Below, one piece after another: positions 49,620 to 58,636 of a DNA stretch of 64,000 bases. Origin of the DNA: CAXBBB01 sp963793245 (GTDB lineage: Bacteria; Bacteroidota; Rhodothermia; Rhodothermales; BA12); assembly GCA_963793245.1 (NCBI GenBank), contig CAWBZG010000005.1, positions 372,001 to 436,000 of the forward strand. The letters run 5' to 3'. A model generated the notes under the pieces. It saw only the letters and a program-made list of their open reading frames with translations, did no database searches and was not told where the DNA came from. Position 1 is the stretch's first letter, and every line of letters begins with the position of its first letter. The position numbers and the translations under genes were made by a program.

Positions 49620-51164
49620 TTACTGGCACACGCTACTAGGAGCGTCAAAGTCTTCGTTGACCGTCGTACCCGTCACTGCGAAAACCGCATTGTACGACTG
49701 GTTGAGATACCGGCCACGAACGTCATACGTCGTGTTGGGGCGAAGCAACTGTGTAGTAAGCGTCAGTGCCGTGATCGCGTCGGGAGTAGCCGAGTTGGGA
49801 TCGCGGACGATAGTCGGCTTCTTGCTCAACTGGAACCAGTTCGTACCTCCTTGGCGGCGAACCGAGACGGTGAACGGCGGCACGTTAGTGAAATAGACCC
49901 CTTCGCTCGAGTTTGCACAAACAGGGCGCAAGGTCACCGTCACGGTCGGTGCAGCCTGGGGCAGATCGACCGTGCAGTTCGTGCAAGTACCCTGGTTCGC
50001 AGCCGAAATGAAGTTGTTGCGGAAGAAAACGCCTGTACGGTAGCGGGTACCGCTAGCCGGTACCTTCAACGTCGTCGAGGACGAGTTGGCACCAATCGTT
50101 CTGTCAGCTGAAAAACCATAAGCGTAGGCAGCTGCCCGAAGCGCGCCCGTGTTTCCGTTTCTGTTCACGGTAATCGTGATGTCCTGAGCAGGCACCTGCA
50201 CACGGACGTATACACAATAGAAGCCGACGAACTGAAACCTTCCCACGACGACTGTTCCATTCTTACCCGCCGCGACGGTGAGACTGCCTTCATCTACCCA
50301 ATTCCCTGCCTCTTCGTCGAACCGAGCGAGCGTGACCACATCACCTGCTGCAACAGGCTGCCCCGTGTTAGGATTGATGACGCCGTCAGGAATAGAAAAC
50401 TCGATTTGAGGGTCGCCGCTGACTTGGCTTGCCTGATCGTCTCCGACAGATGCGCGGATGTTAGTCACGTTAAAGGCCACGTCCTGCTGACCAGCTGGTG
50501 CGTCGCTCTCAGGCACTTCGTCAAACGAGTTAGCTGTCGGATCGAAGACCGTGACTTGTACTTCGGCTTGACCGGCAAGCGTCGTCCCATTTTCATCCTG
50601 AAGCTGTGCTCCAGCAGGGACCGTAACCGTCGTGGGAGCGGCATCTCCATCGGGGTCAGCGGTTACTGCCGTGGGTGTGCTTTGATTAATCGTAGCAGAC
50701 TTAACGGCTACCCCTGCAGGCGGCGCGCTAGGCGACACCAGCTTGATCGTGCGTCCGACAAGGCCAGTGTCCGTCAGCGCAATAACACGGCGCTGCGGCA
50801 AGTATCCTTGCGCATCGATCTGAATCGGGATGAGGACCGGGTTGGCCTCGCTAGGGACGATGTCGTTGTCGATGCTGATGTTGAACTGACCGTCACGTAC
50901 GTCTATGTCATTCGATTCGAGCGCGAAGCCAAACGCGTTCGTCAGCAGTCCTGTCAGTGCGGGATCTGTCACACGGACCGTCACATTCTGGGCCGTGACG
51001 AACTCGCCTGTCTTGGCATCCACGATGGCAGCGCCGATGACCGTGTTTTGGTCTTCAACATTGAATTCGAGGACGAAGTTTTCAAAGGCGTCCTCGAGGC
51101 CTGATGTGTCACACGCGCTCAGACCGAGCGTTGCAATCACCAGTAGGGGGAGAAGGTGCTTCAT
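49620..51164 (-). CDS. Large surface lipoprotein, cassette copy A (unknown family)
   Basis: A 514-residue lipoprotein starting at ATG 51164 with signal MKHLLPLLVIATLGLSAC. It contains several beta-sandwich-like regions: an early one with IGAAIVDAKTGEFVTAQNVTVRV resembling carboxypeptidase-regulatory domains, then a GYLPQRRVIALTDTGLVGRTIKL stretch. Four cysteines late in the protein are conserved with copy B: CTNC, the Cys of TLRPVC and the final SSVCQ. No catalytic motif is seen. Its start lies 49 bases after the barrel gene 51214-51942, and the pair is duplicated at 52193-54525. Role at the cell surface is inferred. Confidence 0.75.
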   Translation of the reverse strand: MKHLLPLLVIATLGLSACDTSGLEDAFENFVLEFNVEDQNTVIGAAIVDAKTGEFVTAQNVTVRVTDPALTGLLTNAFGFALESNDIDVRDGQFNISIDNDIVPSEANPVLIPIQIDAQGYLPQRRVIALTDTGLVGRTIKLVSPSAPPAGVAVKSATINQSTPTAVTADPDGDAAPTTVTVPAGAQLQDENGTTLAGQAEVQVTVFDPTANSFDEVPESDAPAGQQDVAFNVTNIRASVGDDQASQVSGDPQIEFSIPDGVINPNTGQPVAAGDVVTLARFDEEAGNWVDEGSLTVAAGKNGTVVVGRFQFVGFYCVYVRVQVPAQDITITVNRNGNTGALRAAAYAYGFSADRTIGANSSSTTLKVPASGTRYRTGVFFRNNFISAANQGTCTNCTVDLPQAAPTVTVTLRPVCANSSEGVYFTNVPPFTVSVRRQGGTNWFQLSKKPTIVRDPNSATPDAITALTLTTQLLRPNTTYDVRGRYLNQSYNAVFAVTGTTVNEDFDAPSSVCQ

Positions 51165-51213
51165 GAGTAGAGAAAAAAAGGGAAGCGAAAAGTTGTTGTA
51201 AGAGAGGTACGAG

Positions 51214-51942
51214 TTACTGCGCCCCGACACCCAACGTAATACCAAGAGAAACAACAGGCCAGAATTTGGCCCCTGCGAGATCGGCCAGTTCGCTGTTGAC
51301 GTTTTCGACGAAATTGGCCGGTACTCCGAGAAGCGCACCTTCATCTGTGAGCACCGTTACCTCAGGCGACCCTACGTAATTGACACCGATCTGAAAGTTC
51401 ATACCCACGCGCCCCTTGGTCACGTTACCAACACCGATCCCCAGATAAGGCGCGATTGGGTTTGGATAATCCACCTCGACGCCCAACCCGCCAATCTGAT
51501 CGGGCGTGAATGTTGCGATCACTTGGCCGCCATCCTCTAGGACGTAGTTGGTCTGGCTCCTTACCGAAGCGTTGACTTTATTAAGATTTACGCGAAGTCC
51601 ACCTGTAATGTGGAAGAAGCGCCCGCCTGGATGAAAGTCTGCAAAGAGTCCAGCTGACCCGACAGTTAGTTCTTCCTCGTAGCCTAACACTAGTCCTTCG
51701 ACTTCGTGATCTTTTGCTGTCAGTTGATCGTTCTCCACGTAACCCAGAATGCTGTTCGGCTCGGAGATCGGCAGGTAGCTAAAGTTTGCGCGAACATTAA
51801 ATGCAGGGGTGACCGCGTACGCGACATCGGCTCCCACGCCAAAGGTGCTGACGCGCAGCATGATTCCGCCTCGCTGAGCGGCTACCGTTCCGGCGCTGAA
51901 AAAGAGGGCTGCACAGAGCAGCAAGAGATACCGTGTTCTCAT
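51214..51942 (-). CDS. Outer-membrane beta-barrel protein, cassette copy A
   Basis: A 242-residue protein with a signal peptide (MRTRYLLLLCAALFFSAGTVAAQ). Strands alternate in polarity (IMLRVSTFGVGADVAYAVTP, SAGLFADFHPGGRFFHITGGL), and NPIAPYLGIGVGN is shared with copy B, as is the final SLGITLGVGA. The last residue of the barrel is Gln after an aliphatic strand. It probably forms an eight-to-ten-strand pore or anchor. It is more A/T-rich than copy B. It is the first gene of a two-gene unit with the lipoprotein downstream. Confidence 0.75.
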   Translation of the reverse strand: MRTRYLLLLCAALFFSAGTVAAQRGGIMLRVSTFGVGADVAYAVTPAFNVRANFSYLPISEPNSILGYVENDQLTAKDHEVEGLVLGYEEELTVGSAGLFADFHPGGRFFHITGGLRVNLNKVNASVRSQTNYVLEDGGQVIATFTPDQIGGLGVEVDYPNPIAPYLGIGVGNVTKGRVGMNFQIGVNYVGSPEVTVLTDEGALLGVPANFVENVNSELADLAGAKFWPVVSLGITLGVGAQ

Positions 51943-52192
51943 GATGAGTCGAGAAATAGAGTAAAGATTAGGGCTACCTCACGCTGAGGAAAACCGCACG
52001 GATGTGGTGGGCTGGGGCATTCAGAACTGCATAATCTGACCCCACAATACTACGCATGTAATTGCCTCCAGCCTAATACGCGATTGCGTGGTACGCTATC
52101 TACCTCTACCAGTCGAGACAGAAACATTTCGGGCGCTCCCTTGAACCAAAAGCTCGGTGAGAGCACGTCCTGTCGATGCCTTGCAAAAGGGG

Positions 52193-53752
52193 TTACTTAC
52201 AGAGACCAGCGCTGACCTGGAAGGATTCACTCAGCGAGCCGTCAGAAGCGACTGCATATGTGTCCCGGAATGTCTCTTCGAGATAAGCGGCGCGTACGTC
52301 GTACGTAACACCCGAACGCATCGCGCGCGTCACCTTGACGATTTGCTCAAGCGACCCATTGGCGCGGCGTACGATTTCGGTGACTTTGCCCAGCCCGACC
52401 CACTGACTCGTCCCTTGCTCTCGGACCGACACGGTGAACGACGGTAGACTGTCGATGAACACTTGGCGGCCTGACACGGCGCACGTCGGAGCGATCTCGA
52501 TCGTGACTGGCGGAACGGGCGCAGGCAGCGTGATGCGGCAATCCGTACACGTCTGCTGATCGGCGGCGGCGTACACGACGCCGTTGAAGACGGCACGGGC
52601 ATAGCGGCGGTCGCCCATCGGTAGACCTAAGAATGTGGCGTGCGCGACGCCCGATCCGGACGAAACGGCCTGACTGCGTGCGTATCCCGATCCGGCGACA
52701 GCTATCTCGAATGCCTCCTCGTTTCCGTTACGGTCAACGGTGACCGTAACGGTCTGCATCGGTGCAAGGATGGAAGCAAGGACACTCCTGGTGACAGGCG
52801 CATACAGGCCAAACGCCGTCACACTGGCCGTTACACTCCTGGTCTGCTTGCCCGCGCCGACCGTAGCGGTTCCGGCATCGACCCACGACCCGGCCGCCTC
52901 GTCGTAGCGTCGCAGGGCGATGACATCGCCCGGCGCAAAGGGGTTACCCGTCTCTGGGTTCACCGCCGACTCAGCAATCTGAAAAGCGACTTCTGTTTGC
53001 TTATTGCCACTCGCGGCTTGTTTCCCGCCAACTGTCGCCCGTAGGCTGACGGCCCCGAGTCGCACCGAGTTACCATCGTCCGGCAATGTGGCGACGGCAT
53101 CGCTGTTGGGGTCGATTGAGGATACTTCGAACTCTATCGCTCCGGTCAATGCCGCACCGCTTGCGTCTTGAAGCGTTGTGCCCTGAGGGATCGTCACCGT
53201 TGCACTGCCTGAACCATCGCTGCTCGACGTATTCGATGCGCTGACGGTTGTTGGCTGCGTGGTCTGTCCGCTGGCGTCCGACGCGGCAGGCTGCTGCTGC
53301 ACGACGACACCGACAGGCGGACGCGCAGGAGACAGCATCTCGACGGTCACGCCGACGAATCCGGTATCGGTGACCGTGATCTCGCGGCGCTGCGGTAAAT
53401 AGCCATCGGCTTCGAGACGGACGACAAATGTTGCGGGGTCGCTCTGGGAGAGCGAGCGGTTGTTGTTGACGTTGAAGTTGAACAGGCCGTCATCGACCTT
53501 GTCAGTGTCGCCGATCGGATCGCCGAACGCGTTGACGAGCAGGTCGCCTCGTCCATCCGGGTACGTCACGGTGACAGGTACCGAGACGAAGTCGCCCGTA
53601 CCCGCATCGATCAGGTTGACGCCGATCGTCGTGCGCTGCTGCTCGATACCTAGGATGATGTTGAAGTCGCCGAGGGCTTCGTCTGCGGCCTGGAAATCGC
53701 ACGCGCTCACGCTCAGAGCGGCGAGAAAAAGGAGGAGATGGGAGGTTTTCAT
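52193..53752 (-). CDS. Large surface lipoprotein, cassette copy B (unknown family)
   Basis: A 519-residue paralogue of the lipoprotein at 49620-51164, with signal MKTSHLLLFLAALSVSAC. Matching landmarks are IGVNLIDAGTGDFVSVPVTV, GYLPQRREITVTDTGFVGVTV, ARPPVGVVV, and the late cysteines CTDC, APTC and the terminal AGLCK. The shared stretch FTVSVREQG aligns with FTVSVRRQG in copy A. The middle linker is Ser/Thr/Gln-rich here. The start lies 41 bases after the barrel stop. No homologue of known function is recognised by eye. Confidence 0.75.
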   Translation of the reverse strand: MKTSHLLLFLAALSVSACDFQAADEALGDFNIILGIEQQRTTIGVNLIDAGTGDFVSVPVTVTYPDGRGDLLVNAFGDPIGDTDKVDDGLFNFNVNNNRSLSQSDPATFVVRLEADGYLPQRREITVTDTGFVGVTVEMLSPARPPVGVVVQQQPAASDASGQTTQPTTVSASNTSSSDGSGSATVTIPQGTTLQDASGAALTGAIEFEVSSIDPNSDAVATLPDDGNSVRLGAVSLRATVGGKQAASGNKQTEVAFQIAESAVNPETGNPFAPGDVIALRRYDEAAGSWVDAGTATVGAGKQTRSVTASVTAFGLYAPVTRSVLASILAPMQTVTVTVDRNGNEEAFEIAVAGSGYARSQAVSSGSGVAHATFLGLPMGDRRYARAVFNGVVYAAADQQTCTDCRITLPAPVPPVTIEIAPTCAVSGRQVFIDSLPSFTVSVREQGTSQWVGLGKVTEIVRRANGSLEQIVKVTRAMRSGVTYDVRAAYLEETFRDTYAVASDGSLSESFQVSAGLCK

Positions 53753-53793
53753 TGGGAAACGGTACTAAAGAGTAGGGGGAGAACAGAGAGGAA

Positions 53794-54525
53794 TCAGCGG
53801 GCGCCCAGGCCGAGCGTAAAGCCGAGCGAGACGACGGGATGCCAGCGAAAGCTGTCGAATCCACTTTCCAGTCGCGGCGCGTTCTCAGCCGTCGGGCCGA
53901 TTAGACCCTCTCCCTCCATCGTGATCGAAACGGGGCCGGTGTAGGCTGCACCGAATTGAGCATTCAGACCGAACCGACTGCTATTGGCTCGTCCGAGGCC
54001 AAACCCGACATAGGGCGCAATCGGATTCTTGTACGAGATGTCGGCGTTGAGCGAACCGACGCGCTCGGCGGAGAACGTGTAGTCGAGGCTGGCGTCGTAG
54101 TAGGGCTGGGCGGCGCGAATCGAACCGCCTGCAGTGCTGAAGTTGTAGAGGCCACCCGCCGTCAGGTGGAAGCGCCCGCCGGTCGGGTGCCAGTCGACGA
54201 GGACTCCTGCCGATCCCAGTTGGAAGCGGTCGTCCTCGACCTGCATCGTCAGCCCATCGACGCCGTGTTCGTCGGCGCCAAGCAGTCCGGTTTCGGCTAG
54301 CGCCGCCATGTCGGGCACGAACTGTCCAATGCGCTGCGTCGGCGAGGTACCGAAGAAGTTGGCCGATGCCCGCAGGTTGAGCTTTGGCGTGACGGCGTAG
54401 GTCAGATCGCCGCCCAGACCGAGCGTACTGACGCGTACCATCACGCCGACTTTTTGAGCAGACGCCGGTGCGACGAGGAGAAGGAAGGCAGCCGCTAGGA
54501 GCAGCCGGGACGTGAGCGCGCGCAT
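53794..54525 (-). CDS. Outer-membrane beta-barrel protein, cassette copy B
   Basis: A 243-residue protein. The ATG at 54525 opens the signal MRALTSRLLLAAAFLLLVAPASAQ. The barrel shares VMVRVSTLGLGGDLTYAVTPKLNLRA, SAGVLVDWHPTGGRFHLTAGGL, NPIAPYVGFGLG and SLGFTLGLGAR with copy A. It is GC-richer than copy A. It begins the second, upstream cassette and is followed by the lipoprotein gene after 41 bases. Confidence 0.75.
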   Translation of the reverse strand: MRALTSRLLLAAAFLLLVAPASAQKVGVMVRVSTLGLGGDLTYAVTPKLNLRASANFFGTSPTQRIGQFVPDMAALAETGLLGADEHGVDGLTMQVEDDRFQLGSAGVLVDWHPTGGRFHLTAGGLYNFSTAGGSIRAAQPYYDASLDYTFSAERVGSLNADISYKNPIAPYVGFGLGRANSSRFGLNAQFGAAYTGPVSITMEGEGLIGPTAENAPRLESGFDSFRWHPVVSLGFTLGLGAR

Positions 54526-54612
54526 GGCGAGGGAGGTAGGAGAAGCAAACCGTGGTCTCCCCAGGCTATCGGCGCTTGGATGCAGGAGATAAAGCGTTGC
54601 GGCACAAAAGCC

Positions 54613-54648
54613 GAACGCCGCTTCCGACATCAGTCAGAAGCGGCGTTC
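54613..54648 (-). terminator. Terminator of glyS
   Basis: Perfect 12-base arms GAACGCCGCTTC (54613-54624) and GAAGCGGCGTTC (54637-54648). On the minus strand it is followed by a T-rich stretch (GGCTTTTGTG). It lies 21 bases after the glyS stop. Confidence 0.8.
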
Positions 54649-54669
54649 AACAGCCGGAGTCGGCAGGAC

Positions 54670-56121
54670 TCATCCTCGCGTCCAGACCTTCATCTTGTCG
54701 CGCATGTAAGCCGCTGCGTTCTCAGCGGGAATGCGCTCTTGTTCGAGCGTGTCACGGTCGCGGACGGTGATGGTGCCGAGTTGGTCGCCTTCTTCGACCG
54801 TTTCGCCGTCGACGGTCAGGCAGAAGGGCGTTCCGGCTTCGTCCATCCGGCGGTAGCGCTTGCCGATCGATCCTTTGTCGTCGTAGAACGTCGCCATGCC
54901 GTCGTCGCGCAGATCGGCTTCGAGTTTGGTAGCGAACTCGGCCATCGGGCCTTTTTTGATGAGCGGGAAGACGGCAGCCGTGATCGGCGCCATACGCGGG
55001 TGGAAACGCATCACGACGCGCTCGTCGCCGCCGGTCGTGTCTTCGTCGTAGGCTTCGCAGAGCAGCATCAGGACCGTGCGGTCGAGGCCAACGCTCGTCT
55101 CGACGACGTAGGGGATGTAGCGCTCCTGCGATTGGGGGTCGAAGTACTCCATCTTCTTGCCGCTGAACTCCTGGTGACGGCTCAGATCGTAGTCGGTCCG
55201 GCTGTGGATGCCCTCGACTTCCTGCCAACCCATCGGGTATTCGTACTGCACGTCCTGGGCGGCGTCGGCGTAGTGAGCGAGCTTTTCGTGGCCGTGCCAG
55301 CGCAGCTTGCTTTCGCGCACACCGTTGCCGACGTGCCACGCCATGCGGTCTTCGCTCCACTTCTCGAACCACTCGGCTTGCGTGCCAGGCGCGCAGAAGT
55401 ACTGCATCTCCATCTGCTCAAACTCGCGCATCCGAAAGATGAACTGCCGCGCGACGATCTCATTGCGAAACGCCTTGCCGATCTGTCCGATGCCGAACGG
55501 GACGCTCTGCCGCGTCGTCTCGCGCACATTGTGGAAGTTGACGAAAATGCCCTGAGCGGTCTCGGGGCGCAGGTAGACCTTGTTCTCGCTGTCGGCTGCC
55601 GGGCCAACGTGCGTCGAGAACATCAGGTTGAACTGGCGCACGTCGGTCCAGTCGAACGCGCCGCTGTCGGGGCTGCGAATCTCCTCGGCCATGATCAGCG
55701 CGTGCAGGCCGCCCGGCATGTCGTCCGAGTTGAGCGCTTCGACCAGGCGCTCGTAGACGGCGTCGGCCTGCTCGTCCTTGCCCTTCTTGCGCAGCTTCTC
55801 GATGTGTCCTTCGACCAGTTGATCGGCGCGGTAGCGCATCTTCGACTGTTTGTCGTCGATGAGCGGATCGCTGAACGCGTCGACGTGACCGGACGCTTTC
55901 CATACCGTCGGGTGCATCAGAATCGCGGCGTCCAGCCCTTCGACATCGGCCCTGCCTCGGACGACGGCGTTCCACCAGCGGTCCTTGACGTTGCGCTTGA
56001 GTTCGACGCCTAACGGTCCGTAGTCGTACGTAGCGGCCAATCCGCCATAAATGTCGGACGAGGGAAACAAGAAGCCGCGGCGCTTGCAGAGCGAAACGAT
56101 GGTGTCGAGCGTGACGGACAT
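54670..56121 (-). CDS. glyS: Glycyl-tRNA synthetase (single-chain, class II)
   Basis: A 483-residue alpha2-type glycyl-tRNA synthetase that charges tRNA-Gly. The ATG at 56121 (MSVTLDTIVSLCKRRGFLFPSSDIYGG) is the conserved start; the frame runs further to 56295. Class II features are motif 2 around FRNEIVARQFIFRMREFEQME and the motif 3 region GLDRTVLMLLCEAYDED. The C-terminal anticodon-binding domain follows (PITAAVFPLIKK). The HGHEKLAHYADAAQD insertion is typical of bacterial GlyQS-type single chains. A terminator follows immediately. Confidence 0.94.
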   Translation of the reverse strand: MSVTLDTIVSLCKRRGFLFPSSDIYGGLAATYDYGPLGVELKRNVKDRWWNAVVRGRADVEGLDAAILMHPTVWKASGHVDAFSDPLIDDKQSKMRYRADQLVEGHIEKLRKKGKDEQADAVYERLVEALNSDDMPGGLHALIMAEEIRSPDSGAFDWTDVRQFNLMFSTHVGPAADSENKVYLRPETAQGIFVNFHNVRETTRQSVPFGIGQIGKAFRNEIVARQFIFRMREFEQMEMQYFCAPGTQAEWFEKWSEDRMAWHVGNGVRESKLRWHGHEKLAHYADAAQDVQYEYPMGWQEVEGIHSRTDYDLSRHQEFSGKKMEYFDPQSQERYIPYVVETSVGLDRTVLMLLCEAYDEDTTGGDERVVMRFHPRMAPITAAVFPLIKKGPMAEFATKLEADLRDDGMATFYDDKGSIGKRYRRMDEAGTPFCLTVDGETVEEGDQLGTITVRDRDTLEQERIPAENAAAYMRDKMKVWTRG

Positions 56122-56725
56122 AAGTTGGGGCGAGTCGAAGGCGATGGAGAACAGGAAAGGTAGCCCGGAGGGAAAGCGCGCGGAGTGAAAAGCGCTCGAC
56201 TCAGCGCTTCGTATCCCGCTAACGAGCAGCGCGCCGCGATAAGGATCGGCCTCAGACGGTCCGGCGAAAAGATGCAAAGCGAAGAGCGCGGCCAAAATCG
56301 TCCTTTCTGAAGCGGCAGCGAGTTTGGACGATTTTAGCGAGCGCAGCGGCGCATCAGCCGGACCGACGTTAGCCTTGATCTTTTGCTTCCTTTTGCATCA
56401 AGGCAAAAGGAGGCCCCGCGCAGCGCAAGCGGCAAGAACTGAGGCACGACCTGATCTGGTAAGCAGTTGTGGATTCCTGCCTGCGCAGCAATGACGGTCG
56501 GAGAGAGATGAGCCGAGCTAGAAATACGCGCCATCCGCGCCTCTCAACACTCTCCCTCACTCGCCTCCCGACAGGTGGAGTTGCAACATGGGCACAGCGA
56601 CGCCGAAACGACGGCCCTACTCTCTATCGTTTCTCGTCACTGTCCGGCAGGCTCCTGTTCGTGCGTACTCCGCGCAGCAGCCGCCCCCGCTCATGTCCCG
56701 CTCTCCCTCGTCTCCTCCTACCCGT
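56122..56725. other. Long intergenic region with hairpin repeats
   Basis: About 600 bases upstream of glyS and the 56726 gene. It contains a hairpin CCTTTTGC (56389-56396) / GCAAAAGG (56403-56410) and a GATTCCTGCCTGCGCAG segment near 56470 resembling common intergenic repeats. No convincing gene is seen. Confidence 0.5.
56389..56410. repeat. Short hairpin repeat, CCTTTTGC type
   Basis: Perfect 8-base arms with a 6-base loop. A similar hairpin (CCTTTTG / CAAAAGG) lies at 62636-62657. The two share flanking A/T-rich context. Confidence 0.45.
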
Positions 56726-57157
56726 ATGCAGTTCGCCGGAATCACCGCACAACTCGAAGAGCGCTACGGCTCGGCCGCCCGCGAAGTGTCCGAAGGGCAC
56801 TGGGTGTTCGAGGTCGGGACGGCGTCGACGCGCAGCCAGGTGGTTCACCTCATCTTGAAGGCGCGCACCGAAAACGGGCAGGACATCTCGCGCATCGTGG
56901 CCAACAGTCCCGTCGGGCCGCTGCCTCCGCGCTACGATCTGGAACGCCTGCTTCGGCGCAACGCGCAACTCGACGTCGGCGCAGTCTGCGTCGAAGATTT
57001 CCGCGACGACACGGGCCACACGACGGTCTACCTCACCATCCGGGCGTCGCAATTGATGCGCACCGCCGATTTCGCCGAAGTCTGGGAGATGGTCGACATC
57101 GTCGCCCGCATCGCCGATCAGCTCGAACGCGAGATCTACGCGACGGACCAGCACTAA
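56726..57157 (+). CDS. YbjN-like hypothetical protein
   Basis: A 143-residue cytoplasmic protein. The ATG at 56726 (MQFAGITAQLEERYG) is chosen because residues before it are Pro/Ser-rich; 56693 is an alternative. It has an alpha-beta pattern (VFEVGTASTRSQVVHLILKA, then a long C-terminal helix SQLMRTADFAEVWEMVDIVARIADQLE) like YbjN or secretion-chaperone folds. No function is assigned. The following membrane gene starts 42 bases later on the same strand. Confidence 0.55.
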   Translation: MQFAGITAQLEERYGSAAREVSEGHWVFEVGTASTRSQVVHLILKARTENGQDISRIVANSPVGPLPPRYDLERLLRRNAQLDVGAVCVEDFRDDTGHTTVYLTIRASQLMRTADFAEVWEMVDIVARIADQLEREIYATDQH

Positions 57158-57199
57158 CGCCCTCCTGCTCCCCACTCTTGATACCGATCTATCCCCACT

Positions 57200-58300
57200 A
57201 TGGCTGACCTTTTTTACCGCGCTGGCAAAGGCCGATTTTTGCGCAACGAGAACGGCGTCAAACGCTACGCCGAAAGCGGCCTGAGCGACCTGCTCGTGCG
57301 CACGACCAAACGCTCGGCGAAGTACCGTGAGACCAACGAGAACCTGCTCGTCGAGAAGGCCAACCTGCGCATGCGCAACACGGAACTGGCCGAGCAGCCG
57401 ATGCTCGATGGTAGCGAGTATTTCAGCGTCCGTCGCCGCATTCGCATCAACACGGCGATCATCGTCGCGTCGGTCGTGGCGGGCATCTTCTTGTCGTTCG
57501 TGTCGATCTCGGCGTTTCTGAACGAGACGACGGGCGTCGACGGATGGGTGCGTACGATGGCAGCGCTGGTGTTCGCGGTCGTCCTCGTCGGCGGCGGTTT
57601 GATTGTCACCGAACGACTGATCGAGTCGCTGATCCCGCGCCGGACGTTCAGGGCCGAAAACAGAGGCGGCGAAAGCCCTAAAGCAGTCGCTTGGCTGTGG
57701 GCACTGCTGCTCGTCGCCATCGAAGTCGCCATCTTCGCACTCGCCGACGTGCGCGCGGCCCAGTTGAGCGCTCAGACCGGACACGACGCGCTGTACCTCG
57801 GCTTCGTCGTCTTCGCGATGATCATGCCGGTCGTCGCTGGCACGATTCGGTGGGACGCGATGCGCTTCGTTGACGTGTTCGAGACGACACAGGCGTTCCG
57901 TGGTACCGAAGACCGCCTCGCCCAAATCGACTCGCTGCTCCAGCAGAACGGTGAGTTCGAGAGCAACTTCTACAAAGTCAAACTGCTCGAAGTCTGGAAC
58001 GACATCAACGAGTTCAAGACGCACAAGGACAACTTCAACGAGAAGAAAGGCATCGTCGAGACCATCGACGGCCACTTCGTCCAGTCGTTCGACCAGTTCC
58101 AGGCCGAAGCCAGCAAGCGCTACGACAACGACATCCGCGACCTGACGAGCAAGTCGATGCGCCGCCTGGACGCTACGCCTGGAGGCAGCAAGAACAACTC
58201 GAAACTCGACGCCTTCTCCATGCGCCCCAGCGACGCACCCAAGCCCACCGCCAAGGAAGTCGACGACCGTCCCAAGATGACGGCCCGCCCCGTCCGGTAA
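57200..58300 (+). CDS. Membrane protein with coiled-coil tail, unknown function
   Basis: A 366-residue protein. Four hydrophobic segments (about 82-105, 118-140, 161-182 and 193-212) are preceded by a charged helical N-terminus and followed by a cytoplasmic coiled coil (LAQIDSLLQQNGEFESNFYKV, TIDGHFVQSFDQFQAEASKR) and a basic, Pro-rich end. No family is recognised. A strong terminator follows 20 bases later. Possible scaffold or sensor; co-transcription with the YbjN-like gene is likely. Confidence 0.6.
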   Translation: MADLFYRAGKGRFLRNENGVKRYAESGLSDLLVRTTKRSAKYRETNENLLVEKANLRMRNTELAEQPMLDGSEYFSVRRRIRINTAIIVASVVAGIFLSFVSISAFLNETTGVDGWVRTMAALVFAVVLVGGGLIVTERLIESLIPRRTFRAENRGGESPKAVAWLWALLLVAIEVAIFALADVRAAQLSAQTGHDALYLGFVVFAMIMPVVAGTIRWDAMRFVDVFETTQAFRGTEDRLAQIDSLLQQNGEFESNFYKVKLLEVWNDINEFKTHKDNFNEKKGIVETIDGHFVQSFDQFQAEASKRYDNDIRDLTSKSMRRLDATPGGSKNNSKLDAFSMRPSDAPKPTAKEVDDRPKMTARPVR

Positions 58301-58319
58301 CCTCTCCCACCTCTCTAAA

Positions 58320-58350
58320 AGCCCGTTCGGTCCTTGCGCTCGAACGGGCT
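58320..58350 (+). terminator. Strong rho-independent terminator
   Basis: Arms AGCCCGTTCG (58320-58329) and CGAACGGGCT (58341-58350) followed by TTTTTG. It ends the transcript of the membrane gene at 57200. Confidence 0.9.
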
Positions 58351-58364
58351 TTTTGTCTATCGCC

Positions 58365-58634
58365 ATGACCTACGGCTGGCCTGACCTGATCGGCAACATC
58401 GGCGTCGCCGTGATTCTGCTCACCTACCTCGCGCTCCAACTCGAACGCATCGACAGCCGCGGAATCGGATATTCGGTAGCCAATGCAGCAGGCGCTTCGT
58501 TCATTCTGGTATCGCTGGCGTTCGATTTCAACCTGTCGGCGGCCATCGTCGAGGGGTTCTGGGTGTTGATCAGTTTGATCGGCCTGTATCGTGCGTGGCG
58601 CGCTCGCCGTCTGGAAGAGGCTGAACCGTCGTGA
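58365..58634 (+). CDS. CBU_0592-like small membrane protein
   Basis: An 89-residue protein with three hydrophobic segments. MTYGWPDLIGNIGVAVILLTYLALQ, then YSVANAAGASFILVSLAFDFNLSAAIVEGFWVLISLIGLYR match the CBU_0592-type pattern of G-x-x-G and N-x-x-G in the first two helices. Function unknown. It starts 15 bases after the terminator and converges with radC, with only 2 bases between stops. Confidence 0.65.
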   Translation: MTYGWPDLIGNIGVAVILLTYLALQLERIDSRGIGYSVANAAGASFILVSLAFDFNLSAAIVEGFWVLISLIGLYRAWRARRLEEAEPS

Positions 58635-58636
58635 GA

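Noticed and set aside
54580..56013. 477-codon plus-strand frame opposite glyS
   Set aside because: Shadow of the glyS gene; no family motif.
56624..58366. 580-codon minus-strand frame opposite the membrane gene and YbjN-like gene
   Set aside because: Plus-strand genes have signals, hydrophobic segments and a terminator; the minus frame crosses that terminator.
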